Source: Membranipora membranacea
Taxonomy: Eukaryota > Bryozoa > Gymnolaemata > Cheilostomatida > Membraniporidae
Direction of reading: 5' to 3'
DNA length: 64,000 bases
NCBI GenBank assembly: GCA_914767715.1
Contig: OU612066.1
Coordinates: forward strand, 25,580,283-25,644,282
The notes under the pieces: generated by a model
Told to the model about the DNA's origin: nothing
What the model saw: the letters and a program-made list of their open reading frames with translations, nothing else
Databases searched by the model: none
Shown: positions 48,501 to 59,304 of the stretch, one piece after another
Position numbering within the stretch: the stretch's first letter is position 1
Layout: each line of letters starts with the position of its first letter
Made by a program: the position numbers and the translations under genes

Positions 48501-50655
48501 AGAAACTACTACCATATGATAAATCTAGATAAGTTTGATCCAATTTGCCCACATTCGGGTTGTTCCCATTCTACTCCAAATTCAGACATATTGAATCATA
48601 CTTGACCTAGGATGGATTATCCTTCTAAGATGCTAAAGTTTAAGTTCTCATTTTGTCTTCTTTTTGAGTATCCTCCCAACTAAATAAACAATAAATGTGT
48701 CAGATCTAGTAAGACTATCGGTTAATTTTCAGTCTGCCGGTAAAACCAAGGAGTAACCGTCCCTCCTTTGTACATAATAAGGTCTTACTCTAATGATTTG
48801 GTGGTTCATGTTTTGGTTACTAATGGATAATTTATTGATGCAAGAGTCTTACTTATCTTGCTATCTAACCTACGCTTTTGGCTTATGGCTGTGGGTCATG
48901 ACACGATGCAGAACACATTTTGTCTGTTTAATCAGAGTTTTGTTATTATCATTGGCTTTAGGCTGGAAACAAGTATCAGCTTCTCAACAAACAGGTGACC
49001 GAGCTGACAGCAGATGTCGAAAAGCAGCTCGCCAGCGCATCCTACTCTCAAAAGAAGATCACTCAACAGGTAACTTCAGCATACACATTTTGATCTCTTT
49101 AAGGGCCCATTTAGTTGCTAAACATGGGTGTTAAAAAGTGTTATGTTTCAAATCTTTACTATGAACTTTATTTAAAACTGCAATGAGAATGTTTTGCAAA
49201 TATTGACAAGTTTCAGTTGATCTCTTCAATTTTCGGTCACCTCTTTATGACTATGAGATCACTTACATAATGGGTAACTCATATCTTGTTGTTCATTAAC
49301 ACTTGTCATACAAACCCATATATAACTTTATAGATTCAGAGCGTGGTAGAAGAAGTCGGCTCCTCTCAGATCTCACAATGGCTCAGAGATAACCTGAGAA
49401 ACTCACTCAAATCTATCAAAAAGAAGATGGATGACAAAGAGAAGGAACGCAAAAACGCTAAAATCGCTGAGGTAAGTCGCTGCAGTCAATATAATAGAAC
49501 ATACTACAATAATCGTGTATTGTGGAGTGCTTATCGGCAAGCCAATGTTATCCAAATATAGTGAATTATATATAAATTTCTACGGACCATATGGAATACA
49601 ACCGACTGTTTCTTCTACCAGCCTCGACCATTTTGGTAGTGTGATAGATTTCGGTTGTGCATACCTGTCACAACATGTCACGCTGTCAACTAAAATATGT
49701 CTGAATTGTAAGATTGTGTTGTTGCTTTGTAGGTTGGGGAAGCCACTAAGAAGTTGATTGAGGCGTCACCAGGTGCCCCCTTCCTCGTTCACCGATTTGA
49801 GGCTGGAACTAACACCAAGGCTTTAGATAATGGTATGAAACAGATTAAGGCTCTGTCACCTGAAACTTCAGCCATGTTCTTCTCTGTGGACAAAGATGAA
49901 GGAAAGATTCTGTGTATGAGCTGCTGTTCTAAGGTATGTATTAGGTCAATACCATCACTATAACCCTTGACAAAGAAGATTTTTATCAGATTTTATGTTT
50001 CGCTTTTTTACGTACTGGAAATACCTGCTAACCATAAGACTTTAGGAAAACTATTTGATTGCGAAGTAAATGGAATTGAACATATATTTTTAAAATTTCT
50101 CGGCTGTAAGTTCAAGACACTCAGAAAACTGCAGCATATTATAACATTGTCGTAGTAACTTTATAGACTGACAACAGGGAGCCTCCATAGCCTGTCTTGA
50201 GATTGAGAAGCTTGTCAAGACAGGCTAGGAGCCTCCACTGAATACAGCAGTAATACCTCAACACAAAGAGAGGTTTACATGAAGTCACAACATCACTAGC
50301 TTCAAAAACCTCAACTGACCCTCGAGGAATTTTGAATTTACATATGCTAAAATGCAAGAAATAATGGGAGAACTGCCAAGGTTATTATCATTGAAATTGT
50401 GGCAACATGTACAGTATGCCACCCACAGACTTTGTGTAGGTATCGGTATGTAAACGATGCTTTCTCTGAATATTTTAGGATGCAGTGAAGAAGGGATTGA
50501 AGGCCAATGAGTGGGTCGGACACATATCAAGCTTACTGCAGGGTAAGGGCGGTGGTAAAGATAACAGTGCTCAGGCTGTAGGGACTAACGTCGGAGCATG
50601 TGACGAGGCAATGGAGCTATCAAAGGCCTACTCAAAACTTAAACTGTCCGAGTAA
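39524..50655 (+). CDS. AARS1: Alanyl-tRNA synthetase, cytosolic type, 19 coding exons
   Basis: Coding exons: 39524-39673, 40115-40303, 40570-40715, 41406-41597, 42265-42409, 42748-42893, 43988-44096, 44616-44769, 45074-45198, 45570-45714, 45999-46157, 46579-46706, 47141-47213, 47659-47864, 48191-48412, 48962-49069, 49334-49471, 49733-49933 and 50479-50655. They give 970 residues, close to the usual 960-970 of animal cytosolic AlaRS, with GT-AG at every intron. The enzyme joins alanine to tRNA-Ala with ATP. Visible parts: the class II catalytic core ([40 protein letters not shown], motif 3 GLGLER at about 243-248), the tRNA-recognition helices ([12 protein letters not shown]), the editing domain with zinc ligands H606 and H610 (NHTGTH) and C724 and H728 (CGGTH), and the C-Ala domain with a glycine-rich KGGGKD near the end. 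No mitochondrial targeting leader is present. The ATG follows an acceptor, so the 5' UTR is split. All key residues are intact. Confidence 0.97.
42656..42685. repeat. TA-rich microsatellite in AlaRS intron 5
   Basis: An alternating TATA run lies in the intron between coding exons 5 and 6. Simple sequence. Confidence 0.8.
50179..50236. repeat. Small inverted repeat in AlaRS intron 18
   Basis: AGCCTGTCTTGA pairs perfectly with TCAAGACAGGCT (12 bp, 14-base loop), and the stem is flanked by the direct repeat GGAGCCTCCA(C/T). The core CCTGTCTTGACAGG recurs at about 52149-52162. Confidence 0.6.
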
Positions 50656-53637
50656 AAGTGCTGATAATTTAATTTATAAAACATCAATAGTAGGAAATTG
50701 CAATTGACCGAAGATCTTCAGCAACTTGTTTTCAGATCTCCAAAGAAAACATTTTTGGAGAGATAGGGTTATAAGTGTATACGGTTTTTGGAGTACGTGT
50801 TTTCATCTATACTAGTTATTCAGACATGGTGTGTGTATCAGTTACAATGTTCTGTGACGTTTTTACATGTAAAATTACTACGTAGTAGTGATTTGATTAC
50901 TTTATATACCTATGTGTGTTACTCGGAGATTATTGAATCAATACACAGACAGACGATTGGTAACTAAAAGTACTTGCTTTGTATAAAGCCTCTGTTTTGT
51001 TGCACAGTAGCACATTGTGTGATGAGCGATGCATAGTATGTATAGAAAGCACTATGGTATTATGAGCATAATTCTCATACACAGGCTTGTGCAACTGTGA
51101 CAGGCGGCAATCTGTTTGGCTGGCAAAATTCAACTCTCTACTCATATGAAGTTTTTGATTTATTTTTAACTCTCATTGACGGTGAAAGTAGTGCTTTCAC
51201 AAACAAAAATCAAGGGGGAGAGTCAATAGTTGCATTTTCCCGCACCGGCATAACAAATAATGCTGCCACACTAAAAATAGCCTTATCACTGGTGCGCAAT
51301 TAAGAGGAGTTGCATTCATTAGTCAATGATATGTTTTTGCATAGGATATTCTTTGAACCAATGACGGCCTATGACAGTTGTGAAATGTTGTCACATCTCT
51401 CATTGACATAGTTTCAAAGAGGAGTTGTTCTATACTGAGATGGGAGAGGACAACTCAGGTTTGTTGAGCACCAACTTGGTTTTGTGTCATCTGGTCTATG
51501 ATTGGGCAAAAATATTCCTCACATCCAATCAAACCTGGGGTATTAGAGAAAATGCCTGGAAAAGCCAAAGAGTGGACTCAGTTTATGTGGTGATAAACCA
51601 ATCAAATGAGTACATAGCACCAGGGAGAAGAACTGAGGAATCTATTCTTCCTTTTATTGCTAGATTCAATGAAAAAGTACAGATGGCAAATTGATCTTCT
51701 ACTGTCGAGCTGTCACATTCTAGGCAATATGTACTAGAATAGATTGATTGATGAAAACCACATTACTGGACCTGATATTGGCAGGCCAAGCCTGCAATGA
51801 GTTTCTTTATTACCCCTTGCCTTGGACACATTCATTGACATACACTACAGGCATCTGGAGTTACAAGCATGTCCAGTATCAAGTTCAACCACCCCCTTCC
51901 CCCCTGGTTGATTCTGGACATGCTTGCAACTCCAGAGGCCTATGCTTGGACAGGCCACTTGCACTTGCAGGCTTTCTTTTCTGTTGTTTGATCAGCTCCT
52001 GTGTAGCGGTTGTGTGCCCCAGAACAGAGACCGTGACCCCTCAGCTAGGGCACAGGCAAGTCTGCATTTTGCCCATACCCATGTCCAGTAACAACTGAAG
52101 TGGTGTATTAGTTCCGATGCTGTAAGTGTAGTGTTTGACTGTTGGTAGCCTGTCTTGACAGGCTTGGCAAGACTATTGCGTAGCATTTTGCCTCGAACTA
52201 TTTGTTTGGCACAAAAGACTGACCATCTCCTAACATTTCAACTGACAGGTAATCCCAACCTGTATACTATCCAAACACTTGCCACCCATGTTCCTTACTC
52301 ATCGAATTCTGTCCCGTTCATGCACCTGCTATGTCCCGCGGCCTTCTTATGAGGCACATCTCCGGTGCCCCACTACAGGCGATCTAGTGCGGCGATGAAC
52401 TCTACGTAAGTCCATTTCATGGCATTTGACAGGGTGAGAAAAAAACAGGCTTGCAAGTCCAACATGAGCATATGGGGGAAAGACAACACAACTCACTGTC
52501 CAGTCTACCAAAGGATTTGCACAGTTGAGGGACTGGAACCCTTATCTTCCAGTCTGGCCGTATCGAGTAAGTCAGTGGTCTGAACGTGGTTGATACACAC
52601 TTGAAATAGGCAAAATACATGCCTAGGAGTGGGACCAGCATGGGACGGGTGAAGCATTGGTAGCGGCTGTATGGCCGATGTGTTTTGGCCATCCATCACA
52701 ATTTATCATGCATTGTAAAAGGGCCATCCGCTTAAGAAGAAATACCCATTCCACACTGCTATACCCGCCATCTATATACCTTGTATCAATTTCAATGTAT
52801 GACGGTTGAGTGAAACCATTTGGTTGAGTCCTTATCACTGCAGGCTCACAGGATTGCAGGATCACAGCAAGCACCCATCCTGATGTTTTTGATACAGTAA
52901 TTTTTGCTGTTTGTCGCCATTCTGCGCATGCTCAGCTCTGGGCATGAGCTGATCTCTGCAAAATTGAGTCTCGGAATTCCGAAGCCATCTGATTGGCTAC
53001 CTGCTCTGGTGACATATTCCCCAAAGCGTGCGGATTTGTTATTAATAGTTATCCTCTCTTGTCATTATTAGCTGATTTTGATTGACAGTTTATGCAGGGG
53101 ATATCCCATTTCCCCTTTCCAAAGTTGCAATCAGAACCCAAACTAAACTCATTGCTCTTGCACATGCGCAAATTCAAGTCACGTATGATGCATACTTAGC
53201 CTTACGACACCTGCTTTGTGGTAATGATAGCCTAGTTTATCAGTGATCTACATGCCCAGTCAGATCATGAGAGTCAGTATGGTTTGTCGCCCTGATGATT
53301 TGTTACAGTGTCTAAAAACACAATTGCTGATGAAAATCACTATAAGCTCTTATAATGAGACATCAGAATTCACTTCATTTGTTTGTTTTTCTTTGAAACC
53401 AATTCATCAGACCAGAGTTATAGCAAATTATCTCAGACACACTTCACAGCTGAGGTCGTTTTCACCTGCTATTGTCTTCGATGTCAGAATCGTCTTTTGT
53501 CAGAATAATGGTCACTGTGGAAATGCAGTATAACTCTTTTTACATTTCAAAACGGAATCATTGTTTATCACTTTTCTTCATATAGTATTATTTGCATGAC
53601 ATGATGTTAAACATGGGTTTACTCTTTCTTCATGTAG
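50656..53637. other. Intergenic stretch between AlaRS and the zinc-finger gene
   Basis: No supported gene. It should contain the AlaRS 3' UTR and the promoter and 5' UTR of the zinc-finger gene, because an acceptor (TTTCTTCATGTAG) ends directly before that gene's ATG. A foldback repeat lies at 51850-51950. Frames at 51097-51303, 51425-51694, 51748-52098 and 52417-52874 overlap on both strands and show no domain. Confidence 0.45.
51850..51950. repeat. Palindromic repeat element, relative of 25437-25590
   Basis: GGCATCTGGAGTTACAAGCA plus TGTCCAGTATCAA pairs with TTGATTCTGGACATGCTTGC plus AACTCCAGAGGCC around a C-rich loop (CACCCCCTTCCCCCC). The arms share GCATCTGGAGTT and TGTCCAGTATC with the element at 25437. 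Confidence 0.75.
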
Positions 53638-56600
53638 ATGGATGAAAATAACATGCCAGCAGAGAAACAGGACTTGAACCAGGGAATATTTAGCATTTTC
53701 ACAAGCAACATCTTAGGGACTGACAGTTCAAGTACTACAGAGGACAAAGAGGACGGTGGAGCCTCAACGACAGAAGCAGATGCCAAGAGTGAGCCTGCAG
53801 AAGACGAAGCAGATATCAAGCCCGATGCTTTAGATTCAGAAATCAATGCTGAGCCCACAATCGGAGTCACTGGTGATACTTCACATGGTGGAAAGCCTGC
53901 TGCCATTTCAAATGAAACCGAGATCAGAACAGAATCAACGGGACAGAAGTTAGATGGGAATGTCATGTTTATCGATCGTCAGCCTAGCAATGATCCTTCA
54001 GCAACAGATGTTTGTTTGGAGTCACCAGTAGCCTATAAACATTCATCAACAGGTGGATTTAAATCAAATCCCACGCCAGAATCTTCAAGTCTAGGACGTA
54101 TTCCCACTGGAGACTCTGACTCAGATACAGTTGTAGAGAGAGGTGATGCCCTTATTAGGCAGTCGGCGACAGATACTGATGAGACACGATCTGCAGACCA
54201 GCAAGAGATCAGCGGACCTTCTGCTTCAGGAGCCTCGAAAAAAGATCATGTGTGTGTATGGTGTAAGGCTAAAGTAGCAAGCGCTAATTTGCTGCTGCAA
54301 CATTGGATGCAGATTCATGCACCAGGTGTGAGGGCAGAGTTCAAAATACTTGATGATTGGAATCCATCAGAAGGCCAGAAGATGGTAAGAGGATGGAAGT
54401 GTGATAGCTGTTGTAACACATTTAGAGACGAGCGCACAATGTCTTATCATATACAGAAGAACCCTGGTCATCAATCGTCAATAGGATCTGTTAAAGCTCT
54501 TGGGAAGAAGATGTTCGCATTGCTAAAAAAAGGTAAGGGATATGTAAAGTAGATTACGGACATTATCTTGGTCATCTTGTTGATAAATTTCCTGCACGGT
54601 TATGAGTTACGCGTTATGGTAAATGTAAGTAATCGCACTCCAAACCATGTGTCATAAAAAAACCAAAGTTCACTTGATTGGGATTTGTTATTTTGTCAGA
54701 GGTTATGGAGCAGATGAAAAGGGCAGAGAAGGTAAAACTGGCAGACAAGCTCAAATCAAATGCTGGACAGGCGGTCAGCAAGGCATCCACAAACAACCAG
54801 CCATCTAAGCAGGCGGTTAACAAAGCTACCAACGAAAGTGATGTGATTAGAAGGCCTCATGTGTATGCTGGAAAGCTTGAGATCAAAGCTGTTAACTTTG
54901 TTGCGAAGTTCATCAAAAGGAAAGGAGGTCCTGTGCCTATAGGAGCACTGGCTGATGGTTTACACAAAATGCCGAAAGCGTTGAAATCAGCTGTAACAAT
55001 CGCAGGGACTTGGAAAAACTTTTTAATCAGGCATCGAGACACTTTCGTGGTATCGAATGGATTTGTGTCTCTCTCAGCTCCAGTGCCACATAACATTCAC
55101 AAAGGTACTTAAAAATAAACGCTATGGCTAATTGATTTTTTTGTCAGCATTTACGGCTTGTCATGGAAGTCTTTGTCTTCTATTCCTCTATACACCGGTA
55201 GGAATAGAAGACAAAGACGTCCATGACGAGCTGTATATACACCGGTATATAAAAACTTTTCACAGCATACTCACTTGTACATTATTGTACATTCTCTTCG
55301 CAAAAAAACCCTGTTATAACAAGTTATTGCTTTATACGCCAAATATATAGCCAAGCCAATCATTGGGTATACACAATTGGATATATCATTGGATATGGAC
55401 ATCACAAGTTCATCATGACTACAGGTTCCGCCAGTAGTAACCTTCACGTGCTTCATGTTTCAGATAACAGCTCTGATGTCAATATCTGTGGGATGAAAGA
55501 CAACAGTCACCAAATGACCCAACAAGCAAGCCAGCTTGGATATGGAGAAACTGCAATGACATTCAATAAAGCTGGTCTTCGAGCTGATCCATATGCACAA
55601 CAGCTTTACCGTAACCCAAATGAGCCTGCCTCCTCCGTAGCACTTGAAGCAATGAGTCCTGAAACTGGTATGAACGAAAAAGCAAATCAACCGGTTCACA
55701 ATTCTGGAATGGATGCTGATATGAAAGGGACTTGTGAAGAGAAAGAAGACAATGATAATAATGTGGATGTAGACGATTTTGTTGATCTGGAGGGTGATGA
55801 CGGAGATTTGCCTGTTGATGCTGCAGCAGCAGAAGGTCCTTCTACCAGTAGTATACCAAATGGAATGACAGAAGAGGAGTATAAGAAATGGCCCTGGGTA
55901 TGCATTGAATGCGATGCTAGATTTGCCGTTAAGAGCACTTGGAGTGCTCATATGAAAACTTCTCACAAAGCTAAACCTGATGAAAAGCAACCGGCTGTTG
56001 ACAGTACATCAGACGTTGTGAGAGTTAAGCGCTCTGAGCAGTTTACTGTTCAACTGTCACAAACTCCACACACTGATCTCGCCGCTCCTGCCTCAGACGA
56101 TCCTTATAGGACTTATCGATGTACCGCATGTCAAAAGAATTGTGACTCATATGCAAACTTATTTAACCATGTGTTGACAGCAGGTCGTGAATCCTTGGCG
56201 CACAGGATTCTCTCAGTAGGTATGTGACCATCTCCAATCGCTGATAACTGGCCTGTATATGGCTGCTTATTGACCGTGTGGTTTGTATTCTCATTTTATG
56301 TCATACTTGTAGTAAATTTTGTGTGAAAAGTTTTGAGATGGGATTCGCATGAAAAAAACTTGTGTCTAACATTATTATCTTTTATTTCAGAGAAATTCAG
56401 AATATTACCTCCAGTATCCCGGACCATTTCTCATCCAATGCATGGGCCGGCTTCAAGAAAGATGAGGAACAAAGACTTTCACTGCATGAAATGCTACACA
56501 ATGATTTTCGGATATAAAAATATGCGTGCTCATCGATGTGCACGTAAGTGTTGTACCCATTGATTCAGGGCTCAGTGTATACAGACAAATAATCATTTGG

Positions 56601-59304
56601 TAAAATAATTTTATTGCATTTTACGTAATAGAAAATCCGTCCATTGAATCGGGGCTGTATGCTGAATAAAATAATAATAACGTTGAGTATCACTATCCAG
56701 TTGGAATGGTTTAGTCGAATATACCAAAGTCAATGGTTGTACCGCCGAAAATTGAAAAAGATGTTTCATGTCAAACAATCACTGTCTTGTACCAAGAGCA
56801 TTACCAGTAAATTAACACCCACTCCTTGTAATACAGTACTTCCTACTGCATTTTAATAGAAATTACTTGGGGTTCAGCTGACTCTTACACTGTGTTGATG
56901 GTAGATGAAGAGGTAATGTCAATTGCGTTTGTTTTCTAGCCAACAGTGAGGGAGCAGAAGCCAGAAAAAGAAATGTTGAAGCGAAGTTTAAAGTGCAACG
57001 TAAGCTGTACGCCAAGAAAAGTGTCAAACCTAACAAAACTTCCGCGAAGCCGCAGGGAAAAAACGCTACCCCTGGTGTTGGCAAGGCACAAGCTGAAGGA
57101 CCATCACAAGAGTCCATTCTAGATTTCAGCCCTATCCAGGAGGTAAGGTTTTAAACTGGAGTCACATATGCACTCTTACACTTTACTAGATTGAAGTTAA
57201 ATTCTGTGATGTAACAACCAACATGCTATGTATTGAAGTGTTTGGAGTGAGATCGCATGTCCTGAACTTTCCTCAGAATGTAAGAAAATGTTGGTTTTTC
57301 ATATTTATGACTTCTTTCATAGGGGGAAGATGTAATTTCTAGGGAGAGAGACAAACTTGAGAAGAAACAGCAGCAAGCTGACGCAGATTACGTCAAGGAA
57401 TGTCTTCAAGTTAACCAGCTGAAACAAGAGAACAGGGAACTGGAACATAGGATTATCAAGATTAAGGAGGAATGTGTCGGGTAAGATTTGAATTCATTTG
57501 CTTAGTGCCTACAATTAATGATAATTTTGACTTAGTTCTGGGTTACATGTACACATAGATTTAGATTTGAAAGGAATAACTACCCCCGAAGTGTAAACTC
57601 GTATGTCAATAGACAGTTTTCTGAGCCCTTATTCATGCCTCAATTCGGAGTTGTCCTCTCTCCAGTTTGGTACTTTTAACCCAGGCCGCATAGGAAAAAC
57701 CTGCTGAAAGAGGGTTATCTTGAAAACCGCTTATGTAAGGATAAAAATGATTTTTGATTCAGAGTCTGCACCATTGAAAACCCTGCGAGACAGGGTTTCC
57801 AAATCATTGGAGACTTGAATGTTGATACATCTTAATTTTAGTGATGAAACTCGTGAAAAATTCTGCCAAATGGTCCGCAAAATAGGCAGAAAATGCTATA
57901 ATTGACTATCCAAATACTAAAATTTTTTCCCAAACTATGTCAAGTTTTCAATGTTGCAGATTCTGAATCAAAAATAACTTTTATCCTATTATAAGCGGTT
58001 TTCAAGATAACCCTCTTTTCAGCACGTTTTACCTATGCGGCGTGGGTTAAAAGTACCAAACTGGAGAGAGGACAACTCCGAATTGAGGCCTAAATCGGAA
58101 GTCAGAAAACTGTCTATAGGTTGCAAATGCTTTAGCTAGGTCTTGGGTGCTTTGAGGCAAATGCTCGATCCATCCCATCCCATGCTCAACCCATCCAATA
58201 AAATCCCAATGGGATGTGGGGAAAAATATAAAACCTGTGCTGAATAATTATGCTTCATTGTACAATACAGGAAGTCTCAATGCGTGTACAATATTTTCTT
58301 ACAGTGTTCATGTGAGTGCAATGGTACATGAGAAAGTGAAAATGATGGAAGCTGAAGTGATGCTACTTCTTACAGCCAGAGCAAACTTGGATACAGAGAT
58401 GAATAGGCTAAGAGATGAGTCATTAAGGAGGAGGCAGGATCTCTCTAGGTTTTATCGGTGAGTAGGAACCAGACATGTGATGTTTTTTCAGCGGACTGCC
58501 CACAGACCAAATATTCTGGTCCTTCGAGGTGATGCCTCATCATACATATACCATAGACTGATTGATTGCTCATCTAGGTCAGACATCGACCTCTTCCAAT
58601 CTCTTTCCTTATTTGTGTCAAAAGATTTGAAAGGGTTAACCTGGAATTGCAGTGATAAGTTTTTTGGGTGTGGTCTGTGAATATTCTTCGAGTAATTGTG
58701 GATACACATTTACCATGCATATCAGTTGCACTGTTTTACTTCCATCTTAATAACAAAGTGATCTACTGGATTAATTCTAGTGTTGAATTATTTTTGAGTT
58801 AGTGATTTATAGATCATGGGTCACGGAGAATACACAACTTTTTGAATGCCTTGCCATGCTCAAAGGAACGGAGGTAAATCAAGAGATAAATTATCAGGCT
58901 TGAGTATTTCTAATAGTCATTTTTTTTTGCATTCGATTTGCAGGGAGGCCATGGAGTCTATGCAAATCCGACTTTCTCACATGGAAAGGGAGAATGAAAG
59001 GCGTGATGTTTGGTCTCGACCCGATGATAGATCTAATGTCTATAGTGATGGAGACCGTCAGGATAACACACTTGGTATTCCTAGACAGGGCTCTTTGTCT
59101 GATTCTTCATTAGGAAACCTCACTGCTAGCTTGCAGCCTAACCTAGTCCCATCAATGCTTGACAGTTCCAATACTTTGATGGATCCTAGGCTAGATCCTG
59201 GGTGGAGAGGTGGTGCAAGTAACTTCGATCCCCAAGCTCTGTCACAGATGGTGAACACTATGGTTCATCAGGCTATGAGCGGCTTTGGTGGATTTCCAAA
59301 GTAA
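53638..59304 (+). CDS. C2H2 zinc-finger protein with winged-helix-like and coiled-coil segments
   Basis: Eight plus-strand exons: 53638-54532, 54700-55104, 55425-56219, 56391-56543, 56940-57142, 57323-57480, 58305-58457 and 58944-59304, giving 1040 residues. Exon 1 has a long acidic, Ser/Thr-rich head and two finger-like units: HVCVWCKAKV (C206, C209, H222, H227) and WKCDSC (C255, C258, H271, H278). Exon 2 encodes about 70 residues (about 359-428) that look like a winged helix of the LOTUS/Egalitarian type (KRKGGPVPIGALADGLHK, then DTFVVSNGFVSL); this match is by pattern only. Exon 3 has an acidic run and two more fingers (C593, C596, H609, H614; C666, C669, H682, H693), and exon 4 a fifth (FHCMKC...HRC). 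Exon 5 is basic, exons 6 and 7 form a charged coiled coil, and exon 8 is polar. The architecture suggests a nuclear or RNP nucleic-acid-binding protein; no known family is recognised. The stop TAA overlaps a splice donor (see 62199-62307). Confidence 0.8.
55156..55231. repeat. Near-perfect 31-bp hairpin in intron 2 of the zinc-finger gene
   Basis: The arms at 55156-55186 and 55201-55231 pair at 29 of 31 positions around a 14-base loop. The outer sequence is GCTTGTCATGGAAG and the inner end GTCTTCTATTCC. TACACCGGTA occurs in the loop and again just beyond the right arm (55239-55248). It could be a transcribed hairpin or the relic of a small foldback element. Confidence 0.85.
57608..58118. repeat. 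Foldback element with arms of about 170 bp in intron 6 of the zinc-finger gene
   Basis: The left arm (about 57608-57780) and right arm (about 57943-58118) are reverse complements with few differences. Shared words include ATAGACAGTTTTCTGA, CTCAATTCGGAGTTGTCCTC, CCAGTTTGGTACTTTTAACC and GGGTTATCTTGAAAACCGCT. The loop of about 160 bases has no coding content. No clear target duplication was found. Transcribed within the intron, it would form a long double-stranded RNA. Confidence 0.88.

Noticed and set aside
50930-52874. Several overlapping small frames between AlaRS and the zinc-finger gene
   Set aside because: They overlap each other on both strands, cover repeat elements and show no domain or leader.
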